Below are positions 53,934 through 64,000 of a stretch of 64,000 bases of DNA, in pieces. The first letter of the stretch is position 1. Each line of letters begins with the position of its first letter. This stretch comes from Monilinia fructicola. Lineage: Eukaryota; Ascomycota; Leotiomycetes; Helotiales; Sclerotiniaceae. The stretch lies in contig VICG01000005.1 of assembly GCA_008692225.1 (NCBI GenBank), positions 1,087,001-1,151,000 of the forward strand. The letters are read 5' to 3'. The position numbers were made by a program, and so were the translations under genes. The notes under the pieces were generated by a model. It was not told the origin of the DNA, ran no database searches, and saw nothing but the letters and a program-made list of their open reading frames with translations.

Positions 53934-54725
53934 ATGGCCCAAAAAACTTACATTGTTGAGCACCTCGACGAGGAACTCGGTCCATGGTCTGAGCTTGAAT
54001 ACATCACCATAGCCAAGGAGTCCAATCAGGCTGGTGCAAAGTTTTGCCTGTCATCCATTCCTCCAACCTTGACCATACCCGAGGTCTTGAAGGCTGTCCC
54101 TGGTTTCACAGCAGATGGCCGAAGTGTGGAAAATTTATATGTGGAAACTAAGTCTCGTGTTTGTTTGCTTGATCCATCAGCCACCAAAGAATTGAGCCCA
54201 GAAGATGGTGACCACTTTGACGTTTTCCTTTTTGGTGGAATCTTGGGTTGGTACACTGCGTTTGCCTTATCTACATGTAGGAGTGTCTGACATGCGGTGT
54301 TCTAGGAGATGACCCACCAAGAGACCGAACTTCTGAATTGAGGAAGAAAGGGTTTGAAGGGCGTCGGCTTGGTCCCATCCAATTGACGACTGATACCGCA
54401 GTCCGTTGCACGAGAATGGTTGTTCAAGATAAAAGTCAGCTGATTCGAACTGTCTCCTACCCGCTAGGACTTTTGTGCTGACTTGCTTGTAGTTCCGTTG
54501 GACGAGATTCCGTATGTTGACTATCCAGAACTTCGGGTCAACAAGAATGAAAGTACAGAAATGCCTTTCCGTTATGTCAAGGACGCAAATGGAAAGCCGA
54601 TCATGCCAGATGTGAGCCCATAATTCTTGTCATAGGTCCTACATGTGGAAAGCTAATCGATAATTCAGGGTATGGTGGAGCTTATTAAAAAGGACACAGA
54701 AAAGGGATTTGGTGATATGTTTTAG
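53934..54725 (+). CDS. SFM1: SPOUT-fold protein-arginine methyltransferase (Sfm1 family)
   Basis: Four exons (53934-54246, 54306-54434, 54493-54611, 54669-54725) code about 205 aa; frame intact. The N-terminus YIVEHLDEELGPWSELEYIT matches the family, as do DHFDVFLFGGILGDDPPRDR and IPLDEIPYVDYPEL. In yeast Sfm1 methylates ribosomal protein Rps3 on arginine. Donor of intron 1 is GTTGGT and of intron 2 GTCAGC, both uncommon but required by phase and by family sequence; this supports the unusual donor inferred for the dehydrogenase gene. Confidence 0.88.
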
Positions 54726-55907
54726 ATGATGAGATGATTGAAATTTCGTAGGATGCCTATCTAGGTACAAACACCAATTTAGCGCGGGGCAGCAGAATGT
54801 TATGAAAAGCTATCACAATATGCTCTTAGTTCTTTGTGAACACCAAAAGGTCCAAGGGTTATATGAAATTCTCACGCTCATCAAATATCGTTCCGCGATT
54901 CATTCTAAAACGCGGCTCACTCGAGCTTTGAAAGCCCTCGGGTAGGCAAATACGTCTCGCCAAGAGTCTGAACATAGGGGTGTATATAATCACAATAAAT
55001 GGGAATAAATGGTAGAAATGCGATCAAGTCAATAACATCTTCCGGCCAAAATCAACGAGAAACTGCTCCTCTTTATTAAAGCAGAGAACTTTTGAACTTG
55101 TGATTGTTTGAAGATATGTTCCTGTAGGTCAGAAGTTGCTTCTTATTATACTTGCTTATAATTGACTTGCCCCTCGATGGCCATGTCCATAGTCCATGTC
55201 ACAGCGGGGCCAAGGTCTGAAATATTAAGGGTCATATTGTAGGACATCAAGACCGCGAAACTCTGGACTCTGTTAGTCATAAGTGGATAGCCTCTCACAA
55301 AGACAATGAAGGGATTTGAAGAAGAGAGACCAAAAATGGGTCACAATAAGTGAATAATTGAAGGAGTTCCTTTGTGACCGAGAACTTTCGGAGAAAGGTG
55401 TTACATTGTATTGCTCCGCGACTTGCGACTCATGAGAGAGCGCGCGGGAGTGAGTAAGTGTGAGTGTGAGAGTGAGAGTGAGAGAAAGAGGAAGAGCAAG
55501 AGCAAGAGAAGAGAGCTGTCATCCTTGAAGCTCCTTTAAAATGATAAATACCATTTCATTTTTTTTCCATATACGCATTGCTTTTGTAATTCACTCCACT
55601 CAAAAGTATTCTTGAGTATCCCGAACCTCTCACAAGGTCTCACTTCGCTAGGGTCCAATCGCGTGTATCATGAAGGAGTGTCTATAATAATCGCTTATGT
55701 ATCATTAACAACAAAGCCGCGAATCCTCCAAAGGCAGGTCAACAATAACAACTGTGTCCACTATCTTCGACACAATCTCACTCATTCCAAATCTATCTTT
55801 TCCATTGGCGGATGATAGGATATTGGAAAATCGCGACTACGCGACTCTCATAAACACCTTTCAATTCGTGAGGTACCCTTTCCAGGGTAATTGGATCGCT
55901 ATCCACC
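54726..55907. other. Spacer between SFM1 and KEX1 genes
   Basis: About 1.2 kb with no supported gene. A purine-rich GTGAGAGTGAGA/GCAAGA repeat lies at 55449-55515. A 67-codon plus frame at 55612-55815 has no motif. The right part is the KEX1 promoter. Confidence 0.55.
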
Positions 55908-57943
55908 ATGCGATCTCTCAGCTCCGCGACTAGTTCAGCCTTGCTCACAGTATGGGGATTATTGTCTGTATCATTGATGCCCTCGTTGGGCCAAGCAGAT
56001 AAGTCTGCTGGGGATTACTTCGTTCATTCTCTACCGGGTGCTCCGGAGGGACCATTACTCAAGATGCATGCTGGGTAATTCTACATTCTCCAACACATCT
56101 ATTTCGGAAATAGCTAACACCAGCTTCGCAGACACATCGAGATCACTCCCGAGCACCACGGAAATATATTCTTCTGGCATTTCCAGAATAGACATATTGC
56201 TAATAAACAACGCACAGTGATTTGGCTCAATGGAGGTCCAGGTTGCAGTTCTGAGGATGGAGCATTAATGGAGATTGGTCCTTATCGAGTAAAGAATGGA
56301 TCCAATGGACCAAAACTCGAATATAATCCAGGGTCGTGGGATGAGTTTGCGAATGTAATGTTCGTAGATAACCCAGTGGGGACAGGGTTCAGTTTCGTGG
56401 ACTCGAACAGTTATGTTCATGATTTGCCGGAAATGGCGAACCAATTCGTACAATTCCTGGAGAAATGGTTCGCTCTCTTCCCGGAGTATGAACATGATGA
56501 TGTTAGTTTATTATGATGCATGAATTTCTACGTAGATTACTGACTATCTCACAGTTATACCTTGCAGGAGAATCTTATGCAGGACAGCACATTCCATACA
56601 TTACAAAAGCGATTCTTGAACGAAACAAGAAGCCCGATACAAAACATCAATGGCCAGTAAAGGGAATGCTCATTGGCAACGGATGGATTTCACCAGTGGA
56701 ACAGTACATGTCATATCTTCCATTTGCGTACGAAAAGGGTCTAGTGAAGAAGGATAGTGAAAGGGCAAAGAAACTAGAATCCCAGCAAGCCATTTGCACC
56801 AAAATGTTGAACGAAAACGGCGGAAGAGACAAAGTTGATAACAGCCAATGCGAACAGATCTTGCAAGATATCCTGTCAACTACGCAAACCAAAGGCTCTG
56901 ATGGCAAAATGCAATGCTTCAACATGTATGATGTGAGGTTGAAGGACTCCTACCCAAGTTGTGGTATGAACTGGCCTCCCGACTTGGCCAATGTTACACC
57001 TTACCTCCGCCGATCGGACGTTGTTGAAGCGCTTCATATTTCACCAGAAAAGAAGACTGGGTGGACTGAGTGCAACGGTGCTATCGGCGAGGCTTTCAAC
57101 GCTGCGCACTCCAAACCATCTATTCAAATACTACCAGACTTGCTCAAAGAAGTTCCTACTATACTATTCTCTGGTGCTGAGGATTTGATTTGCAATCACA
57201 TTGGCACCGAAGAATTGATCAGTAATATGGAATGGAACGGAGGCAAAGGCTTCGAACTTGGATCAGGAACTTGGGCACCACGCCGGGATTGGGTTTTTGA
57301 AGGCGAGCCAGCGGGTTTTTGGCAAGAGGCGCGCAACTTGACTTATGTCCTGTTCTACAATTCCTCTCACATGGTGCCCTTTGACTATGCACGACGAACC
57401 CGAGATATGCTTGACAGATTCATGCAAGTGGACATTGCCAGTATCGGTGGTGTCCCCACTGACAGCCGTATTGACGGCGAGAAGGGTCTAGAGACATCGG
57501 TCGGTGGTCATCCCAACAGCACTGCTGCCGCTGAGGCCGAATCAGAGCGTCTGGAAGCCGCAAAATGGAATGCTTACTACAAGTCTGGCGAGATTGTCCT
57601 AGTAATCGTCGTTATCGCCGCCTCAGCATGGGGCTATTACATCTGGCGCGAAAGACGTCAACGCGCTGGATACGCTGGAATCTTTGGAGGAGATACTCCT
57701 ATGGCTCTGGCGGGCGCGAGAAGTGGACCGAGAGGAGCTGCAGGTCTAGAAAATTTCCGCAACAAACGAACTCGGGATGTAGAAGCCGCGGATTTTGATG
57801 AGAGTGAATTAGATGAGCTACATGTGAGATCGCCCACGGAAGACATGGATAGAGATAGATATAGCGTTGGAAGTGCAAGCGATGATGAGGGTACCGGGAA
57901 AAGGACCGGGAATGGAAAGGAGAAAGGAAAGAATTATTCGTAG
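55908..57943 (+). CDS. KEX1: Pheromone-processing carboxypeptidase Kex1
   Basis: Three exons (55908-56074, 56132-56501, 56555-57943) code 641 aa, the usual length. A signal peptide is visible ([19 protein letters not shown]). It is a serine carboxypeptidase of family S10: [10 protein letters not shown] oxyanion region, [11 protein letters not shown] with catalytic Ser, [10 protein letters not shown] with catalytic Asp and NSSHMVPFD with catalytic His. A single membrane helix ([18 protein letters not shown]) near residue 530 is followed by an acidic cytosolic tail, as in trans-Golgi Kex1, which trims C-terminal Lys/Arg after Kex2 cleavage. Exon 1 could not start elsewhere: the ATG at 55908 is directly before the signal peptide with a CCACC context. 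Confidence 0.94.
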
Positions 57944-58529
57944 TGGATTTGAAGCTTGATGAATTTGGCGATATGCAAGACCCAATTTTCTTCATCAACA
58001 TGAGCATTAGTATGGGCGCTTTGAAGGTTTTGGGATCAATTTGGCCTGTCTGTTACCATTACTCTTTTAGACTTATTTCGACTGGACTGCATTATTGGGA
58101 CTTGAGGGACAACTGGGAATGAAAACAAAAGTATCGATGGATTGTACAGTTGGTTTTATTGAATTTGTTTGCTCTGCGTTTCCCAGCATGTGATCCAAAG
58201 TGCGGGGGTTACGTTGGCTTTAAACACTTGATATCATTACTACCTATATGACCTGATTTTGGTATTGATCGCTTTATAACCGTCCTTAACTCCTCCCTAA
58301 TATTCTTTCTTCTTGCATACATGACCGGTGTCTCCGACTCTCCTCTTCCTTGTCGATATTGGGGTTGGTCTTGGAGATGCTCAATCTAGAACCAAATTGC
58401 ATGTCCAATCAAATCCAGATGCCATGTTGCAGAGATCAAAGATTCCCGTGAGATTCGAGGTCCTCCCCCAAATCTTTCTATATTTTCCACTAATTTCCAT
58501 CGTGTTATTTTTGCACTGATGCCTGCCAT
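57944..58529. terminator. Convergent 3' region of KEX1 and RAE1 genes
   Basis: About 590 bp between facing stop codons, containing both 3' UTRs. No gene or repeat is seen. Confidence 0.45.
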
Positions 58530-59730
58530 CTACCTCTTCTTGACACTTGGTCTTGGCTTACACTCATCCGCATTTACGGGATGTAACATGACTTTGTTTG
58601 GGTATTGCGGTGTGTTGCTTGCATATCCCTTACTCCAATCGTAGCTCACAGCATAAGCAAAAATTCCTCCCGTGTGATTGAAGGCCGTAGCTGAAATGGT
58701 GCCTCCAACAGTTGGATAACCCTTCAATCTGTGCTTGGCGATTCCATCCCAGAAGTGGAACGTACCATCGGATCCAGCGGTGCTGAAAGTGCCGTGGATA
58801 GGGTGGAAAGATATTGCGTTTACGGAGTACACGTTGGTCATGTTGTTTGAGGGTGGGTCGCGATGGCATTTGAAGGAGAAATTCATACTATAATAGATTA
58901 GTTGGGAGTTTTGCAAAATACTTTCAGTGGAAAGGGTACATACCTGGCGTCCTTGTCTTCAACATATTGAATTGCGCATCTTCCCTCAATACTGCCAACA
59001 GCAAAAACCAGTTGCATCGGGGAACAAGCTAATAACTCTAGTTTGCCATTTCAACGGACTCTGGATGGTCTTCTTAATCTTATCTGGCATATTCAAGTCC
59101 ACGATATTGATATAACGTTCTGCGGTCCCAACAACCAAAACGTTCTTTTGCACATCCAAGGTATAGACTTTATGGTTCATGTTCACCGAGATGACCGGAT
59201 TGGGAGTTCTCAAATCCCAATACTTAATAGTATTATCCCAGGACCCGGTAACAAGCATCTCGCCATTTGTTTGAGGGGCAGTGAAAAACCTGGCGGCCTT
59301 TATGGGTTGGTCATGCGCGGCGACTTGCGATACTGTTTGGTTACTCTCAAGGTCCATCACGCGCGCGGTTTTGTCTGCTCCCGCGCCAACTACTTTCTTT
59401 CCATCCTATCCCACGCCCTTAGCAAACGCTTCATTCACGCTCCAACTAAATCTTGTTTGTACATACCTTTGACCAGTGACAACTAAGAACTGGCCCCTCG
59501 AACTCAAACAATGCTCTGCCTTCACTCTGCCCACTAGATAAAATCTCGTAAATTCTCACTTTCTTATCCCATGATGCGACAGCAAGATGTTCGGAAACCG
59601 GAGAGAAGGCAAGGTCGGAAATACTATCCTCTGGTGGATTATTGAGAGGAATATCTTTTGAAAGATCACCAAGAGTATTGGCCGCGTTCGTCGAGCTCGT
59701 CGTCGCCGCTGATCCAAATAATCCAGACAT
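58530..59730 (-). CDS. mRNA export factor Rae1/Gle2, WD40 protein; frameshifted
   Basis: Exons 59730-59467, 59405-58944 and 58887-58530 code about 360 aa after one correction. The N-terminus MSGLFGSAATTSSTNAANTL, then EDSISDLAFSPVSEHLAVAS, is typical, and WD repeats include WDKKVRIYEI, GSWDNTIKYWDLRTP, GSIEGRCAIQYVED and GSDGTFHFWD. About seven blades are expected. Rae1 binds the GLEBS motif of Nup98 at the nuclear pore. The frame breaks at the T5 run (A5 at 59003-59007 on the plus strand): dropping one base joins DATGF to AVGSIEGRCAIQYVEDKD. The protein otherwise has full length, so a sequence error is likely. Confidence 0.9.
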
Positions 59731-61012
59731 TGTGGCTTATAAGTATTTGCGAATTCGCTTTGATATCATGCGCCGCGTCTCGAGACAAAAATCCTTTCAC
59801 GTACTTTCGCGTTGGTTATTCAACAATTCCACGGTTGCTTGCTTGCTTGCTTGCTTGCACTTTAGATAAAAAAGGCCGCTTTGCCAGGTACTCAAGCTCA
59901 TGTAGAAAATCGGCGCTAAGAGAGTAAGCTAGATGCACGCTAGCGGCCGCTCCACTTCCACGGCTACAAAATTTAAATTTTCATCCTTATAATTTCCTTT
60001 CTTCTACAACTTCTCGCTCAAAGAATCGCATTCGAAGCACACAAACAGAAACATCTTTATTGATGTTTCAATTCATATCTATGCTTTGGGAGAAAGTCCC
60101 CGGACACCCTTCTTTTTAAAAGTTAGGATTGCGGAAACGCGCCGCCATAGAAGCACTTGCGGTTTCTCTTCTACCAATTCTTTACCTTCAATTTCATACA
60201 TCCTTCTGCCGTTTGTACTATCACTCGGACGCTTCTTGACGATCGAATTCAAATCTTGGGAGACCACATGGATGAAGATATGAGTCCGAGCTTCCTTGCG
60301 ATGTTTTCAACCGACTTGAAGACGATGAGTAGTGGGAGGTTTAAGGTATGTTCTTGATTGAGGTGGGAGTGCTAATGGTAGACGAGGCTTTTTCGTCGAG
60401 ATCGATAGTTATGCGATTGCCTTCCTTGGCCCTTCAAGCTGGGGAGGTAACTCGATGGGGCTTATTCTTGATGCGAGGAGTTCAATCACTTTTTCGGGTC
60501 TATAGCTTATAGGAAAGCAAAGATGATGTCGAGTGAAGATCGGGACATCAAACTCTAACTCTTTTTTCATTAAAAGAGTCGTCCTTGATCGGAAGTCTCT
60601 CATCTTAGAAGCTCTGTCGAAGGAGCTGGACTTTGTTGCCATCATAAAGCGGTTCAGGTGATGATTACCAAATAGAGTCAAGCACTGAATTGAGCCGTGT
60701 AAAAAGCGGCTCATAATTTGATGACCACAATTGCGTTATGGTGTCTGATGAACTTCAAAAAGCTTTTATCTTCTTTTTGTCTATTGACAAGTTTTGTTTA
60801 ATGATAAATATACTATTAGTTTCCATCTCAATTACAATTCATGTCATATATAAAAAAAAATACATGTTTATGCAGATAGGTGCAAATGGCGCCGCTCTCC
60901 TTTCCTTTTCCCGTCATAATTTTCGTATGGTATCAACCTTTGGAAGCCTCCATAATCCACCCAGAAAACCTACCCATAATAAAATGCAACAATAAATGAT
61001 ATATTCATCCCT
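59731..61012. other. Spacer between RAE1 and the downstream conserved gene
   Basis: About 1.3 kb containing the RAE1 promoter and the 3' UTR of the next gene. It has a TTGC tetramer repeat (59834-59858). Small frames on both strands at 60079-60357 and 60409-60714 show no motif. Confidence 0.5.
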
Positions 61013-62526
61013 TCACATAAGTCCACCTAGAACCACTCTTCCCACACCGGCAACCTCAGTCTTTACTCCACCTCTACTGCTATCCTCAAATTCCTTTACT
61101 ACTCCCTGCACGATGATCTTCCTAACTCTGGCATCCGCTTTGGTAAACATCTCCGCAACCTGCGGGCTGCATTCTTTTGGCGATGCGACTAAGCTCATCA
61201 ACTTGGTGTAGCAGTCAATCAAAACATCGCACAGCGTCGCGAACGTCTCATAGAAATCAGGATCGAAAGGTAAAGATGGTGTTAATAAATACGTATATTC
61301 CTCTCCCGGTAATAAATCGTTTTCACTCGCCGGGAACGAGGTTCCGCCATTCCCACCCCCGCTCGACGTTCCCCCATTGCTAGATTTCGTATCCAAGAAA
61401 TCATTGCCCATCGGTAAGCCGATTTCGGTCGCCGAACTTGTGCGCCTCCCCTTGCTGGGAATCATGGTTGAGCGCTTGAACATCTGGGGAAATCGTCCGC
61501 GAGATAGAGAAGAAGAGGTCGATCCATCGGGCGGGTGCGCTTGTTGGAAAGATTCGAATTCGCCGAGGAGCGCATTGAGCGTGCGCAGGAATTCTGAAGG
61601 GCTGGAGGAATTAAGGTCGAGGATGGTGGGGAGCGAGAGGCCGAGGAGGAGATAATTCGTTGCACGGCGGGCGAGTTTGCGCGCATCGAAGTAAGGCATT
61701 CGTTGTAAATCTGGTTTGTTGAATAATAATGTATTGAACCAATAGACCCTTCCCTCGTGCCTATTTAGATTCACTTGTCAGTACCATCCGAGGATTTTGG
61801 TGTAGAGTCGGGAGTTGATGAGCTGATCATGATGAAGGGGTGGATATCGTACGCTTTCCTCAGATAATCTAAAGTGGATATTCTCTTCGCTGCCATCTCT
61901 TGGATATGCTGGTAGGTAATAGTCTCCAGCGTCGGACTTCCAGGCTGCATGGGAGCCATCACACCCATCCCCGCGGGTCCTCCCGCCGAGGATTGATACC
62001 CCGTTCCTGGTCTGGCAAGCATATTTGAGTATGGTGTCGTTGAAGTGAACGATTCGGCATCTATTGATTGTCTTGGCAATGTCGCTCCAGTTGAATTGGC
62101 CCCTATGGTTTCTGCGAGGACAACTCGGTCGTAACTATCTATGCTTTGGCGATGATCTGAGGGTGGTAGTGGAAGGATTACTGGTACGACATATGGATTA
62201 TTCGCAGCAGAATGTTTTTCAGATGAGTTCGAGGTGGGAAATATCGGGAGATGGGGAAGGAGGGTAGAATGCGAATGTGCAGTGGAATTGTTGCGTCGAT
62301 TATGGCGAGAAGAAGCGGAAAAGGAGGGTTTGCGACTGAAGCCTGTTACCGATGCTCTCGGTTGATGGGTTGGTTGATGAATTGGGCTATGTTTTGATTC
62401 ACTCTTAGGAGATCCTCCACTAGTACTTGGTCGTGCTGAAGAACTTGGCGTCTTATTGCCCCCAAATATGTTTCCTCCTTTGAATAGACCACCATTTGCA
62501 TTTGAGGGTGTAGTCCGATGCATCAT
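61013..62526 (-). CDS. Conserved fungal protein of unknown function
   Basis: Two exons (62526-61853, 61760-61013) code 473 aa; the intron (61852-61761, GTACGA...AAATAG) splits the Lys-Ala codon pair before HEGRVYWFNT. The first third is Ser/Thr/Asn-rich and probably disordered. A conserved-looking core follows: ITYQHIQEMAAKRISTLDYL, HEGRVYWFNTLLFNKPDLQR, MPYFDARKLARRATNYLLLG and LSLPTILDLN. A second helical region near the C-terminus (SLPFDPDFYETFATLCDVLI) suggests another folded part. I do not recognise a named family and see no catalytic motif. The frame is intact. Confidence 0.78.
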
Positions 62527-64000
62527 TCCGTCCGTGACTGCGACTATACGCCAAAATCTCGGCTAATTAAATATAGATAGACAGGTAGTAGATAGGTAGT
62601 AGATAGGTAGTAGATAGGTAGATAGATAGATACTGCAGATGTCCACGGGTCCACGGGTCCTCCAGCTGTACTTAATAGAGATACTTATTAGATACTGTAC
62701 AATGGAAGCTCAAGTTTATTTCCTTCGGCGTTATTGTTTTAAAATAAAATACATACTTGTAGTATTCAACCCGCCGCTCTCACTCACTGTCTCCCTCTCT
62801 CCCTCTCTCACTTCAAACACTCTTCTTCTCCTTCACTTCACTGCACTGCTCTGCACTGCTCTGCTCTGCTCTGCACTTGGTATCCGCCGTCGTTGTTCTC
62901 CTTGCTTCCTTTGGTTGATTAGATGTTGTCTGTCTTGTGGTGTGTGTGTAGTTGTGTGTTGGGACTTTTGAAAAACTCGAAAGGAAAGGAATATGGGGAA
63001 TATATATAGGTACAGTAGATATACTAGGTACCCAGATATATCCATATAATTTTTTATCTATATATATTAAATCCTGCTGTAAGATTGTTATTTTACTCAA
63101 GTGGAGCAGAAAGGAATTACCGAAGTCTCAACCCCAGACTTCAACGGTAAAAAGCAAGTTCTGCAAAATGATGGGAAGGTACCAGGTGAAAGTGGAAACG
63201 AGGGAGGGAGTGAGAGTGAGACAGAAAGACAGAAGGACGGAGGGACGGCGGGACGGAGAGACGGAGAGACAGAGGAATAATGATGCTATTCGAAGACAAT
63301 AAAAGAAGTACAAGAGCAAGCTGAGAACTACGCAGTAGGTAGGTAGGTACGAGCGAGTCAATTAAGATGAAGGAATTGGGGAGATCCATATATATCTATC
63401 TATACTATACTCCTCTTGTCTTATCCTCATGTCCTCATGTCCTCATGTCCCATAAGTAAGATGATCTAAAGCATCGTTCGTATCTGGTAACCCAATAGTT
63501 TGAGTCTTGGAAACCGCACACAGGTGTATCGCTGTCCTGCTTGTCTGTCCATTGACCCCAACTTTCAGGGGGGTAAGCCGGCAAGATATCTATAAAGGGT
63601 TAACCTTACATTCATCCATCCCTCCATCCATCCATCCCTCCATCCCTCCATCTATTGATTCCATTCATCCTACAGTCGAGTAAAGCACTGTGCTACTAGT
63701 CCTTCCTACATGTAGATGGGGTAACTATGGCTCTCCAATTGATTCGTGACTCAATCACGAAATCAATCCATTCTCAGTACGTACCATATTTGACGAAAGT
63801 CATGAGTGATATAAAATTGACGAATGAATGATCAAATATGCAAAGAACATCACATAACCTTAAGTTGTTCCACATAAACCATATAAACTTCTGCTACGGA
63901 GAATTCTTTTCGTCACCTTCTTCTACCTATCGTTTGAATGTCCGATATGTTGGATGTTGGATGTTGATTGTTAATTGTTGGTTTGTTGGATAAGTCTGAC
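62527..64000. other. Promoter and repeat-rich spacer to the end of the window
   Basis: No gene is supported. The stretch has TAGGTAGTAGA repeats (62578-62630), CTGCACTGCTCTG repeats (62838-62875), purine-rich GGACGGAGGGACGG repeats (63232-63265), TCCTCATG repeats (63424-63447) and CCAT/CCCT tetramers (63612-63652). Confidence 0.55.

Overview
The window looks like nuclear DNA of a filamentous ascomycete. Genes carry short introns (about 45-230 bp, GT..AG), protein families are typically fungal (Ecm33-type wall protein, Kex1, Ice2, Dre2, Igo1-type endosulfine, Sfm1), an NRPS-like gene is present, intergenic DNA is rich in microsatellites, and AT-rich blocks carry RIP-type transitions. The protein sequences read like a leotiomycete (possibly Botrytis/Sclerotinia-like); this is an impression and not a search result.

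Layout. 0-8.1 kb: 3' end of an Ecm33-like gene (+), a peroxisomal acyl-CoA/oxalyl-CoA synthetase-like gene (-), splicing factor 45 (+) and a mitochondrial NYN/C2H2 protein (+). 9.4-27.2 kb: an accessory region with two tandem Sur2-like hydroxylases (+), an MFS transporter (-), a zinc alcohol dehydrogenase (+), a pyrroline-5-carboxylate reductase (-), a partial C-A-T-R NRPS-like enzyme (+) and a multi-exon SDR (-). This set looks like a biosynthetic gene cluster; the pairing of a zinc dehydrogenase with a P5CR homologue next to an NRPS recalls proline-analogue pathways. 27.8-31.2 kb: a Stf2/Tma10-like gene with an intron-split start codon (-) and Dre2 (+).

31.2-48.2 kb is gene-poor. It holds a 2,008 bp RIP-degraded TIR element flanked by TA, a 256 bp MITE-like element of the same TIR family also flanked by TA, a cluster of an 11-nt motif repeated in one orientation, a 340 bp ATT-type microsatellite and many short tandem repeats. 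Only one gene (a putative mitochondrial protein, 41.3-42.1 kb) and one orphan exon-like island interrupt it. 48.2-62.5 kb is housekeeping: Ice2, Myg1, endosulfine, Sfm1, Kex1, Rae1/Gle2 and a conserved fungal protein of unknown function.

A recurring oddity is that eight apparent single-base indels break seven otherwise well-conserved reading frames, six of them extra bases in homopolymer runs and two missing bases in Dre2, a gene essential in yeast. The simplest reading is residual assembly error rather than gene decay, and gene models here must be read with that in mind. All splice sites were inferred by eye from reading frame, GT/AG signals and family similarity.
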